From Lysinibacillus xylanilyticus (GTDB taxonomy: Bacteria; Bacillota; Bacilli; Bacillales_A; Planococcaceae), in NCBI RefSeq assembly GCF_001183605.1, contig NZ_LFXJ01000006.1, forward strand, positions 66,348 through 130,347: a stretch of 64,000 nucleotides of DNA, given 5' to 3'. The position numbers were made by a program, and so were the translations under genes. The notes under the pieces were generated by a model, which was not told where the DNA came from, made no database searches, and was given only the letters and a program-made list of their open reading frames with translations. Below are positions 35,147 to 43,122 of the stretch, piece by piece. Each line of letters begins with the position of its first letter. Within the stretch, counting starts at the first letter, position 1.

Positions 35147-35511
35147 GTTGATTTTCACGGAGAGGTGCGACTCCTATGGGATGAGCTTGCGCTGAAAGCC
35201 CCGCAGGAACGTAGTGACGAGGAAAATAATCAATTATGCCTTGGCATAATTGCGTCCGGAATCGGCTTTGTGCTTAGGCCTGCAGGATGCAGGTCAGTTA
35301 GCCGTTATCGCATGGATGCGATGATTTTAGGCTAACATCCTTTAAGAATTCCTTTCCGATTCTGTGACATCCGCCGGAGGCTTTAACTTCTTTCAGCAAA
35401 TGCTTTTTGTACCCGAAAGCGTAGCGACAGGTACAGGTGTTTGGACACCCGCTGAAAGAAATTAAAGCCAAGCCCGCGGAAAAAGCGCTAACTCGGAGTG
35501 AAAATCAACCT
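35147..35511. repeat. nested repeat: family B inside family A
   Basis: Outer A left half: GTTGATTTTCACGGAGAGGT to about 35225. Inner B element (reverse): AATTATGCCTTGGCATAATT at about 35232-35251 to CACCCGCTGAAAGAAATTAA near 35464. Outer A right half: AAGCCCGCGGAAAAAGCGCT to AGTGAAAATCAACC at 35511. B thus interrupts A. Confidence 0.75.
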
Positions 35512-35555
35512 TTGTTTATTGATACACTTTATTCATATTTATTTGTTTGTTGACA

Positions 35556-35594
35556 AGCTAAGGCATCGAGAGTTATTTTCTCGATGCCTTTATA
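35556..35594. terminator. hairpin after the BTAD regulator gene
   Basis: AAGGCATCGAGA pairs with TCTCGATGCCTT around a short loop. It spans the stop of the minus-strand regulator. No strong T run follows on the minus strand, so it may act only as an RNA stabiliser. Confidence 0.45.
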
Positions 35595-36741
35595 GATTAA
35601 AATTTTCGACAGATATAGCGTTAAATAGTTCAGTCGTTTCTTGCTCTGGTAAAATACCGAGATCCGCTAACAAGGTATTTTTAAAGGTATTGTAAACCTT
35701 TACTGCACATGCTCGATTATCCACTTCTATATAGTGCTTTATTAGCTGTTGTATGATTTTATCGGAATATGGATTATGTTCTATCGTTAAAAGTAAAATT
35801 TGCTCTCGTTTTTTCACATCATGTATTGCTGTATAATGCTCTATTAAATCATGAAGTAAAAGAGTAAATTTGTTGTTCATAAAATTTGCCTTACTTGTAA
35901 TCCAGGGATAATCTAAGGCGGCCATATACTCACCTTGGTAGCTTTGTATTAATGCCTCAGCCTTCTCTACATCAATCTTGGCAGTCTCCATATTAGCATT
36001 TAAAATATGCTCTAAGTCATGGGCATCACATTGAAAATCCTCTAGTTGCAAAATATAGCTGCCATTTGCATACTGTATGACTTCTGAATAGCCCAATGCT
36101 GAAAGCGTAGTGCGTAGATAGGAAACTGTTGTATGTAACTGTACTCTTGCCTTTTTAAATTCTGTATCTACCCATAAACTGTCGATGATTGTATCACGAG
36201 GTACATGGTTATTAAGATTGGAAAAAAGAAAGGCAAATAATTCTTTTGTTTTAAGCGTTCTCCAATGTACGGCTTTGTTATTGTGTAAAACAACGAATCC
36301 TCCAAAGCATTGTATTGTAAGCTCGGGTTTATTTCGTATTTGTAAAGGAGTCGATTTATTTTCTAGGTGAAGGAGTTCTTGGATTCTGTTAATAGTTGTC
36401 TCTAGACGAGCTTTTGAAATAGGTTTTAGTAAATAGTCAATGGAGTGAATTTCAAATGCTTGGACAGCATAGTCCCGATACGCAGTGACAAATACGATAA
36501 AAATGTTTTTGTTCCATTCTTTTAATAGCCTTGCAATTTCTAAACCATTCATGCCAGGCATTTCAACATCTAAAAATGCTACTTGAAAATCCAAGCTCGG
36601 TCCCTCTGCCAACAAATCTTTTGCTGTTGTAAAGGATTTAATGACCTCTATTGAATTAAATTCCTTTAACTTTTTCTCCATGTTTACAAGAGCTAATGGC
36701 TCATCCTCCATTACTATCACTCGAATCAAAAAGGGCACCAA
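35590..36741 (-). CDS. response regulator with BTAD (SARP-like) output domain
   Basis: A ~380-residue regulator. Receiver ~5-120 ('VIVMEDEPLALVNMEKKL', phospho-Asp in 'VAFLDVEMPGMNG'). Residues ~140-220 are a winged helix ('FGGFVVLHNNKAVHWRTLKTKELFAFLFSN'). Residues ~235-380 are the bacterial transcriptional activator (BTAD) helical repeat ('LEDFQCDAHDLEHIL'). Start uncertain: the TTG at 36741 or, with GGTG before it, the TTG at 36729. I infer it is the partner of the hybrid kinase at 30241. The gap between them holds the diguanylate cyclase and repeats. Confidence 0.85.
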   Translation of the reverse strand: MVPFLIRVIVMEDEPLALVNMEKKLKEFNSIEVIKSFTTAKDLLAEGPSLDFQVAFLDVEMPGMNGLEIARLLKEWNKNIFIVFVTAYRDYAVQAFEIHSIDYLLKPISKARLETTINRIQELLHLENKSTPLQIRNKPELTIQCFGGFVVLHNNKAVHWRTLKTKELFAFLFSNLNNHVPRDTIIDSLWVDTEFKKARVQLHTTVSYLRTTLSALGYSEVIQYANGSYILQLEDFQCDAHDLEHILNANMETAKIDVEKAEALIQSYQGEYMAALDYPWITSKANFMNNKFTLLLHDLIEHYTAIHDVKKREQILLLTIEHNPYSDKIIQQLIKHYIEVDNRACAVKVYNTFKNTLLADLGILPEQETTELFNAISVENFNL

Positions 36742-36761
36742 CTTTCAAATTTTAATTTTAA

Positions 36762-37043
36762 CTCCTTTCAGCAGGTGTCCAAACATCCGCTGAAATAGAG
36801 GAACTCAGTCTAAGAACGCCACGTCCTGTGGCAACGACTGAGTGACCAACTTCGTGCTGTTGCTGTCGCTTCGTTGCACTACGCTTTCGCACAGAATGAA
36901 CCCCTTTTGCTGACGCTACGCTTTCGCGCAAAAAACATCTGTTGGCCTAAATCTCCGGCGGATGTCACTGAAATCGGAAAGGAGTTCTTTATGCACTTAC
37001 AAAGCCGATTCCGGACGCAATTATGCCGAAACATAATTGATAA
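36762..37043. repeat. repeat family B copy with CTTTCGC modules
   Basis: Starts AACTCCTTTCAGCAGGTGTC, includes CTCAGTCTAAGAACGCCACG and CCTGTGGCAACGACTGAGTG. Two CGCTACGCTTTCGC-type modules follow near 36870-36935. It ends GCAATTATGCCGAAACATAA, a worn copy of the family palindrome. It fills the gap between the regulator and yjfB. Confidence 0.85.
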
Positions 37044-37056
37044 ATAGTGAAGTAGG

Positions 37057-37239
37057 CTAAAGTGAAATATCAATGACTGACCCTTTATATGGATGTATGG
37101 CCACTTGCTGCTGTTGAAGATCTTTTAATAATTCAGTAGCAACTACAGTATTTAGGTTGAGTGCATTTTGCATCATACTCATTTGTACAGTATGATGTAG
37201 CTCCATAATTTGAGAAGACATTATCGTATTAACTTCCAT
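37057..37239 (-). CDS. yjfB: YjfB-like small motility protein
   Basis: A 60-residue protein with the YjfB-family pattern: 'MSSQIMELHHTVQMSMMQNALNLNTVVATELLKDLQQQ', a helical amphipathic segment. YjfB is SigD-controlled in B. subtilis. A TCCGATAA sequence (plus-strand 37261-37268), close to the SigD -10 element GCCGATAT, lies about 22 bp upstream of the ATG. A clear -35 is not evident. Exact role unknown. Confidence 0.7.
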   Translation of the reverse strand: MEVNTIMSSQIMELHHTVQMSMMQNALNLNTVVATELLKDLQQQQVAIHPYKGSVIDISL

Positions 37240-37517
37240 CCTACATTCCTCTTTACCATATTATCGGATAAAAGCACTGATTTTCCAACATATAAAAATT
37301 GCAAATAGTTTCGCAATATTCCCTCTTAAAATTGTTTGATTTACCAAAAATATATTCAATATTGTATATTTTTCCTCCTTTATAGCAATAATTCGTAATA
37401 TCAGGTCCGTTGTCCTGAGTTATTAATTGCATTCTAGCATTGCTTGCACATAAAAGAGCCTAACTCTAGTGTGCTAGCAGCAGACTGCGAAATATTAAAA
37501 TATGGAGGTTACAAAAT
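37240..37517. other. divergent promoter region of yjfB and the 3D-domain gene
   Basis: It holds a SigD-like -10 (minus) and the promoter of the wall protein (plus). I could not find a clear WalR box (TGTWAH-N5-TGTWAH). Confidence 0.35.
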
Positions 37518-38300
37518 ATGAAAAAACAAGCTTTAGCTTTAGCTGTAACAATGACGTTGGGATTAAGTTTATTTGCCAGTCCATCATCTGCTAAGGAACA
37601 ACTCGCTTTTAGGCCATTCGATACATTGTGGGGAATCTCGAAAATTTACAATTTGTCTTTAGGAGATTATGAGCCAATGATTGACACAGACGTGGGATGG
37701 TTTTATCCAGAGCAAGATTTAAGTGTATTCGAATCAAAAGATGATAATTCAATGAAAGACCAACACTTTGTTGAGGCCGGGGATACATTATTTACAATTG
37801 CGCGTGTAAATGATGTATCAGTGGAAGAATTAAAGGAATGGAATAATCTCTCGTCTGATGTAATCTATGTAGGTGAAACAATAGCTATCAAAGAATCAGC
37901 GGCAAAACCTAAAACTTTCGAAAACAGAACTAAAAGTGTAGCGACGGCATCAAGTAAAAAGAAAGTAACAACATCAAGCACAGACTCAGTGAGTGCTCCA
38001 GCAAATACGGGCAAAACATTAACAATGCGAGCAACAGCCTATACAGCGTATTGTGAAGGGTGTTCAGGGATTACAGCGAATGGGACAGATATCAGATCTA
38101 ATCCAAACTTAAAGGTAATTGCTGTAGACCCACGTGTAATTCCTCTTGGTACTAGGGTTTGGGTTGAAGGTTATGGTGAAGCAATCGCAGCAGATACTGG
38201 TGGAGCAATAAAAGGTAATAAAATTGACGTATTTATTCCTACCGAAGGACAAGCTCGTCAGTGGGGCGTCAAAAATGTAACTGTAAAAATTTTAAATTAA
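37518..38300 (+). CDS. secreted LysM and 3D-domain cell-wall protein (YocH-like)
   Basis: A 260-residue exported protein. A signal peptide (1-25, cleavage near SSA-KE) is followed by a degenerate LysM-like segment ('RPFDTLWGISKIYNLS') and an intact LysM ('HFVEAGDTLFTIARVNDVSVEELKEWNNL'). After a Ser/Thr-rich linker comes the 3D domain (about 170-260) with the three-Asp signature in 'VIAVDPRVIPLGT', 'AADTGGAIKGNKIDVF'. It probably binds peptidoglycan and cleaves it as a MltA-like lytic transglycosylase. TGGAGG precedes the ATG. Confidence 0.9.
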   Translation: MKKQALALAVTMTLGLSLFASPSSAKEQLAFRPFDTLWGISKIYNLSLGDYEPMIDTDVGWFYPEQDLSVFESKDDNSMKDQHFVEAGDTLFTIARVNDVSVEELKEWNNLSSDVIYVGETIAIKESAAKPKTFENRTKSVATASSKKKVTTSSTDSVSAPANTGKTLTMRATAYTAYCEGCSGITANGTDIRSNPNLKVIAVDPRVIPLGTRVWVEGYGEAIAADTGGAIKGNKIDVFIPTEGQARQWGVKNVTVKILN

Positions 38301-38309
38301 TGTAATTGT

Positions 38310-38347
38310 AAGGATGTCTCCTTGGGTTGGAGATATCCTTTTATTTT
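38310..38347 (+). terminator. terminator of the 3D-domain gene
   Basis: AAGGATGTCTCC pairs with GGAGATATCCTT around TTGGGTT, followed by TTATTTT. Confidence 0.85.
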
Positions 38348-38475
38348 GCATTGTTTTTAAGAATAAAAGCCAAGTCTGCAAAGATTACTCCGTAACCAAT
38401 AATTTGCAAAATTCTAATGAAATTGCATAAGTGGGAGGATTGTTGGCAACCATCAGAAATAAAGGAGGTATTTTT

Positions 38476-39027
38476 ATGAAAAAAATGAGCTTAATAATTA
38501 TTTCTTTATTAGTATTTGTCGGCGGTTGTGGTTTCTTTGAAAAGAAGGAGCAAAAAGTGGCCGTTAACGCAAATTCAGGACCAACTGCAACCGCAAAAGT
38601 AATTGGTAAAAATAATGAAAGCTATGGTAATGCATATTTTGAAGAAGAGGATAATGGGGTTAAAATGACACTCGCACTATCAGGATTGCCAGCCGGAACA
38701 CATGGCATTCATATTCACTCCGTTGGGAAGTGTGAACCACCAACATTTGAATCAGCAGGTCCTCATTTTAATCCAACGAGTAAAGAGCATGGGAAGGATA
38801 ATCCTAAGGGATATCATTTAGGAGATCTTCCAAATTTAGAAGTTGGAGAAGATGGTAAAGTGGATTTGAACTTTTTAGCTGAAGGGCTAACATTAGAAAA
38901 AAATGCTGCCAACTCATTGTTACGAGATGGGGGCACTGCATTAGTCATTCATGAATCTGAGGATGATTATAAAACAGATCCTTCGGGTAATTCTGGTGCA
39001 AGAATGGCTTGTGGCATTATTCAATAA
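38476..39027 (+). CDS. sodC: Cu/Zn superoxide dismutase-like lipoprotein
   Basis: A 183-residue exported lipoprotein (lipobox VGGC near residue 17) of the SodC/YojM family. Copper ligands in HIHSVG, GPHFNP and VIHESEDD are all present. Zinc ligands (His in KEHGK and GYHLGD, plus Asp) are too. The disulphide Cys pair (GKCEPP, MACGII) and the active-site Arg in GARMACG are also kept. B. subtilis YojM is reported to lack part of its copper site, so this protein may be catalytically competent. AAAGGAGG precedes the ATG at 38476. Confidence 0.9.
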   Translation: MKKMSLIIISLLVFVGGCGFFEKKEQKVAVNANSGPTATAKVIGKNNESYGNAYFEEEDNGVKMTLALSGLPAGTHGIHIHSVGKCEPPTFESAGPHFNPTSKEHGKDNPKGYHLGDLPNLEVGEDGKVDLNFLAEGLTLEKNAANSLLRDGGTALVIHESEDDYKTDPSGNSGARMACGIIQ

Positions 39028-39040
39028 GGAAAATGAATCA

Positions 39041-39079
39041 ACTGTATCTGAAGTAAATCACTTTAGATACAGTATTTTT
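39041..39079 (+). terminator. terminator of sodC
   Basis: ACTGTATCT pairs with AGATACAGT (39065-39073), then ATTTTTG. Confidence 0.85.
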
Positions 39080-39198
39080 GTTTTTGGGGTAAAAATCGAC
39101 AACGAATGAGCCTTGTAATGTCTATGAGGCGATGAAAACACGTGCAATTTACGTCGTCCATGTACCGATCGCTTGGTTTATAAGTCTAACCATGAGGG

Positions 39199-39232
39199 GA
39201 GATGTATCATAATTTGATACGTCTCTTTTTCT
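39199..39232 (+). terminator. solo terminator-like hairpin
   Basis: GAGATGTATCA pairs with TTGATACGTCTC, followed by TTTTTC. No gene ends just before it; the 39080-39199 segment could be a short untranslated transcript. Confidence 0.65.
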
Positions 39233-39302
39233 TATTAACCTCGAAATTCAATCTAAAAAATAGATCGTTTTCATATTTATTATGCATAATGAGCATCGTT
39301 TA

Positions 39303-39331
39303 TTGCTTTTTTTACAAAGGTCATTGTATAA
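39303..39331 (+). promoter_or_regulatory. sigma-A promoter of the 47-codon gene
   Basis: TTGCTT (39303-39308) and TATAAT (39326-39331) with a 17-bp spacer, 46 bp before the small ORF. Confidence 0.65.
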
Positions 39332-39377
39332 TTCCTTTATCAGAAAATTCAATTAAATAGAACAGCGAGGTGATTAG

Positions 39378-39521
39378 ATGAAAAAGTTGGCGAATTCAAA
39401 ATTTGAAACATATTTAATGGATCAGGAAATTGAGCTTAATATCGAAGAGGAAAAAAATGAGGAGCAACTAACGATGGTACATTATGAAGAATTCCCAGAA
39501 GGTTTTTTTACAAGTTTATAA
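39378..39521 (+). CDS. small acidic protein (47 aa), unknown
   Basis: ATG at 39378 after GAGGTG, stop TAA at 39519-39521. The sequence begins MKKLANSKFETYLMDQEIEL and continues with a very acidic middle (EEEKNEEQ) and an aromatic end (YEEFPEGFFTSL). It has its own promoter and terminator, so it is a convincing monocistronic small gene. No family recognised; it could be a precursor or a small regulatory protein. Confidence 0.6.
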   Translation: MKKLANSKFETYLMDQEIELNIEEEKNEEQLTMVHYEEFPEGFFTSL

Positions 39522-39533
39522 TAAATATTTGGT

Positions 39534-39585
39534 GGACTGTGCTAAAGGTTGAAATGACTTTTTTCACAGTCCTTCGTTTTTTTTT
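39534..39585 (+). terminator. terminator of the small acidic gene
   Basis: GGACTGTG pairs with CACAGTCC (39565-39572), followed by TTCG and a run of nine T. Confidence 0.85.
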
Positions 39586-39599
39586 ACAGAAAAATTAAA

Positions 39600-39710
39600 A
39601 GTGATATTTATTAAAATGCATGCCATATATAAGTTGATTAGAGTAGAGACTGGGAGACCCTAAGAAAGCGTCCAGTTGGAACGGAAATCAACCCCACATT
39701 ATGCTCATTG
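39600..39710. repeat. short family A copy
   Basis: AAGTTGATTAGAGTAGAGAC leads almost directly into AGCGTCCAGTTGGAACGGAA and ATCAACCCCACATTATG. The centre is deleted, leaving the minimal inverted-repeat form. Confidence 0.8.
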
Positions 39711-39831
39711 TCTCCTTCTTTTTAATTTTTAATTTCCTTAATAAATTCCTATATAAGTCTAAATCCATATGTACTTTTAAGAAATAGTTTCATGTATAAT
39801 GGGAAACAAAAATGCGTATAGAGGTGTAGTT

Positions 39832-40947
39832 ATGTCAAATGCTGTAATCTTAGAAGAAACAATTTACCAATGGTTTGATCATTTTCATAAATACCCAGAG
39901 GTAAGTTGGAAGGAGTTTGAAACTACTAAAAAGATTGCGTCGATTTTAGATGAGTTAAATGTATCCTATCGTTTGTTAGGGGACGTTCCGGGCTTAATTG
40001 CTGAAATTGGTACAGGTGATGAGATTGTTGCTGTACGTGCAGATATAGATGCTTTGTGGCAAGAAGTGGATGGGAAGTGGCAAGCTAACCATTCATGTGG
40101 GCATGATGCAAATATAACGATGGTTCTTGGGGCTTTATTACTGCTGAAAGATAGACCATTGCAACATCGTGTTCGATTTATTTTCCAACCTGCTGAAGAA
40201 CTTGGAAATGGAGCTTGTGCAGCCTTTGAGCGCGGGGCTGTTGATGGTGTATCACATTTATTTGGTGTTCATTTAAGACCAATTGAAGAGCTACCGCTTG
40301 GCAAGGTATCACCTGCTATCCATCATGGTGCGGCTTATTTTTTAGAAGGAACAATACGAGGTACTGATGCTCATGGAGCTAGACCTCATCAAGGGCAAAA
40401 TGCAATCGATGTTATTATGGCCGTACAACAAATGCTCCATAGCATACATTTATCACCTTTCGAGCCTCATTCTGCAAAGTTAACGAAGATTGTTGCAGAT
40501 GGTGGTAGTACAAATATTATTCCAGGTACTGCGAGCTTCTCTATGGATATTCGAGCGCAACGTAATAGCCAACTAGAATTACTTCGTAGTCGTATTGAGT
40601 TTGGCTTAACATCAATCCAACAGCAGTTTGAAATTGATATGGACTGGAAATGGTTAGATTTCACACCTGGTGCTGAGGTTTCTTCAATTGCCGCACGTAT
40701 GGCTAAAGACGCGATTATTGAAACGCTTGGGGAAGCGCATCTAGCTGAGGAAATCACAACACCTGGAAGTGATGATTTCCATTTTTACACAGTTAAAAAA
40801 CTTGAATTAAAAGCAACGATGATAGGGATCGGGGCCAACTTAACTCCGGGATTACATCATCCAAAAATGACTTTTGAACGAAATGCATTAATTGATGCTG
40901 CAAAAGTACTTGCTTGTGTGTTAGAGAAAAAACCTGAATACGAATAA
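39832..40947 (+). CDS. M20-family amidohydrolase / aminoacylase
   Basis: A ~371-residue metalloprotein of the M20D group (hippurate hydrolase, IAA-amino-acid hydrolase, amidohydrolase). Metal ligands appear in 'ANHSCGHDANITMVLG' (His-Cys-Gly-His-Asp) and 'IFQPAEELGNGA' with the catalytic Glu pair. A final His-containing 'GLHHPKMTF' completes the site. It removes N-acyl groups or hydrolyses amides; the substrate is not predictable. The ATG at 39832 follows GAGGTG. Confidence 0.88.
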   Translation: MSNAVILEETIYQWFDHFHKYPEVSWKEFETTKKIASILDELNVSYRLLGDVPGLIAEIGTGDEIVAVRADIDALWQEVDGKWQANHSCGHDANITMVLGALLLLKDRPLQHRVRFIFQPAEELGNGACAAFERGAVDGVSHLFGVHLRPIEELPLGKVSPAIHHGAAYFLEGTIRGTDAHGARPHQGQNAIDVIMAVQQMLHSIHLSPFEPHSAKLTKIVADGGSTNIIPGTASFSMDIRAQRNSQLELLRSRIEFGLTSIQQQFEIDMDWKWLDFTPGAEVSSIAARMAKDAIIETLGEAHLAEEITTPGSDDFHFYTVKKLELKATMIGIGANLTPGLHHPKMTFERNALIDAAKVLACVLEKKPEYE

Positions 40948-40956
40948 GGATCGCGA

Positions 40957-40997
40957 GAGAGCTATGTCAAAGTTTCTTTGATATAGTTCTTTTTTAT
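40957..40997 (+). terminator. terminator of the amidohydrolase
   Basis: AGCTATGTCAAAG pairs with CTTTGATATAGTT, followed by CTTTTTTA. Confidence 0.8.
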
Positions 40998-41044
40998 TTT
41001 TTATCGAAATATATGAATATTTTGCATTGTCCCTAATAGCTATT

Positions 41045-41058
41045 TGAAAGCGTTTTTA
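41045..41058 (+). promoter_or_regulatory. cre-like site
   Basis: TGAAAGCGTTTTTA matches TGWAANCGNTNWCA at 13 of 14 positions, upstream of the decayed gene and the amino-acid permease. Confidence 0.35.
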
Positions 41059-41210
41059 TGCGCAAAAATAGTCGAAATAGCTCGAGAAGCATAAAATTTT
41101 TGCGTTGACTTTTAATTTTTCGAATATTATGCTAAAAAACATATAAAAATATTTGCGTCTTAGAAAAGTTGAAAAGGGGATAGGTGCAAAAAAAGGGGAT
41201 GGAACTGTAA

Positions 41211-41408
41211 AAAGGAAATTATGCTAGTTGGGCACTTCCGAAATTTGTAATTATATCTATTGTTTTAGTAGGATTAACTAACAGAGCATGGACCGATGAT
41301 AGAGTCGTAGCAATAATGATTTATTAAGGCTTAAAATTAATTTCTCCAGCATGGTTCTTAGTAACAATTATGCTGTTATCGCAAGGGTTTATTAAAAAGA
41401 GATTTTGA
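41211..41408 (+). pseudogene. decayed membrane-protein gene fragment
   Basis: One frame reads NYASWALPKFVIISIVLVGL and then TNRAWTDDRVVAIMIY, meets TAA at 41325-41327, and continues in the same frame as GLKLISPAWFLVTIMLLSQG up to TGA at 41406. Two hydrophobic helices on either side of an in-frame stop indicate a gene that lost function recently. No start or ribosome site is visible. I do not recognise the family. Confidence 0.6.
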
Positions 41409-41526
41409 CATTATTATTTTAACAGGAACATTTAATTTTGATATATAACAACAGCTAGGTAAAGAAAAACTAGATTTAGTTTTCTTTAAATTGGCAACAT
41501 TAAATGTTTTTAGAAAGGATAAAAAA

Positions 41527-43023
41527 ATGGTCTTAAAAAAAGAAAATAGTATATCTCATGAAGATTCGCCCATTATTATACTAGGAGAAGAAAATTTAAA
41601 AAAGGGTTTAAAAGCTCGACATTTAACAATGATATCGATTGGTGGAGCAATTGGTACAGGATTGTTCCTTAGTAGCGGTGCAGCGATCAGTACCGCAGGT
41701 CCAGGCGGTGCATTACTAGCATATACTTTAGTTGGAGCTATGATTTTCTTTGTGATGACAAGTTTAGGAGAACTAGCAGCATTTATGCCCACAAGTGGCG
41801 CATTTAGTACTTATGGTACAAAATTTGTTGATCCAGCTTTTGGATTTGCAATTGGTTGGACCTACTGGTTTAATTGGGCAATGACGATTGCAGCTGAGTT
41901 ATCTGCTTCTACAATGATTATGAAATTTTGGTTTCCAGACAGCTCATCTATATTATGGAGCGGTTCATTTTTAGCTATTATTTTCCTATTAAACTTTCTA
42001 TCTGTTAAAGGATATGGTGAAGGAGAATATTGGCTGTCATTAGTTAAAGTAAGTGCAATTGTAATTTTTATTATAGTCGGCTTACTAATGATTTTCGGTA
42101 TAATGGGTGGGGAAGCAGTAGGATTCAAAAATTTCACTGTAGATGATGCACCTTTTTCAGGTGGAACTTTAGGTGTTTTTATTGTCTTTATTGCAGCAGG
42201 GTTTTCATTCCAAGGTACAGAAATTGTTGGGGTAGCTGCTGGAGAAAGTGAGAATCCAGCGAAAAATGTACCTACAGCTATTAAAAGTGTTTTTTGGAGA
42301 ATTCTTCTTTTCTACATATTTGCAATTTTAATTATTGGGCTTATCATACCGTATACAAATCCAAATTTACAAAGTGAAAATGTAATGGTCAGTCCATTTA
42401 CCATGGTATTTGAAAAAGCTGGATTTGCATTTGCAGCTTCATTAATGAATGCTGTTATTTTATCAGCAGTTTTATCAGCAGGGAATTCAAGTTTGTATGC
42501 TTCAACACGTATGCTATACTCTATGGCTAAAGAAGGTCAGGCTCCAAGAATTTTTGGAAAGTTGAATAAACGTGGTGTTCCTGTTGCGGGTATGATATTG
42601 ACATGTGCAGTCGGTATGCTTGCTTTTTTAGCTTCCTTTTTCGGGGATGGGGTAGTTTATATGTGGTTAATGAATGCAATAGGTATAACAGGGTTCATTT
42701 TCTGGTTAGGGATCTCTGTCAGTCACTATCGTTTCCGTAAAGCTTTTATTGCACAAGGGTATTCGTTGGACGATTTGCCTTATAGGGCAAAATGGTTTCC
42801 GATTGGACCGATTTTTGCAATAGCATGTGGACTAATTGTAATTATTGCACAAAATTTCCAAGCGTTTATGGCTGAAGAAGTAGATTGGGGTAGTGTTGTA
42901 GCAGCGTATTTAGGAATCCCATTCTTCCTTAGTTTATGGTTTGGCTATAAAATCATTAAAAAAACAAAAGTTGTTAACCTTAAGGATGTTAATTTTGAAT
43001 TTGAAATTAAAAATTTAAAATAA
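41527..43023 (+). CDS. amino-acid permease (AAT/APC family)
   Basis: A ~498-residue transporter with 12 helices. The AAT-family opening 'LKARHLTMISIGGAIGTGLF' (about 31-50) and 'TAGPGGALLAY' are clear, with 'AAGFSFQGTEIVGVAAGESE' in helix 6. The cluster resembles lysine/arginine-type (LysP, RocE) or other AAT permeases; specificity is not decided. AAAGGA precedes the ATG at 41527; the upstream in-frame extension to 41491 is rejected. A terminator follows at 43088. Confidence 0.9.
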   Translation: MVLKKENSISHEDSPIIILGEENLKKGLKARHLTMISIGGAIGTGLFLSSGAAISTAGPGGALLAYTLVGAMIFFVMTSLGELAAFMPTSGAFSTYGTKFVDPAFGFAIGWTYWFNWAMTIAAELSASTMIMKFWFPDSSSILWSGSFLAIIFLLNFLSVKGYGEGEYWLSLVKVSAIVIFIIVGLLMIFGIMGGEAVGFKNFTVDDAPFSGGTLGVFIVFIAAGFSFQGTEIVGVAAGESENPAKNVPTAIKSVFWRILLFYIFAILIIGLIIPYTNPNLQSENVMVSPFTMVFEKAGFAFAASLMNAVILSAVLSAGNSSLYASTRMLYSMAKEGQAPRIFGKLNKRGVPVAGMILTCAVGMLAFLASFFGDGVVYMWLMNAIGITGFIFWLGISVSHYRFRKAFIAQGYSLDDLPYRAKWFPIGPIFAIACGLIVIIAQNFQAFMAEEVDWGSVVAAYLGIPFFLSLWFGYKIIKKTKVVNLKDVNFEFEIKNLK

Positions 43024-43087
43024 TATCCACTATAATTGAAAAGATATAAAAACAGGAGTTACATTGTTACTATAGTTAACCTGTAGT

Positions 43088-43122
43088 CTCGCAGATGCCA
43101 AAAGTATCTGCGAGATTTTTTT
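43088..43122 (+). terminator. terminator of the amino-acid permease
   Basis: CTCGCAGATGC pairs with GTATCTGCGAG around CAAAA, followed by ATTTTTTT. It also borders the stop of the minus-strand regulator. Confidence 0.88.

Noticed and set aside
41491..41526. Upstream start for the amino-acid permease
   Set aside because: The TTG has no ribosome site. AAAGGA precedes the later ATG at 41527.
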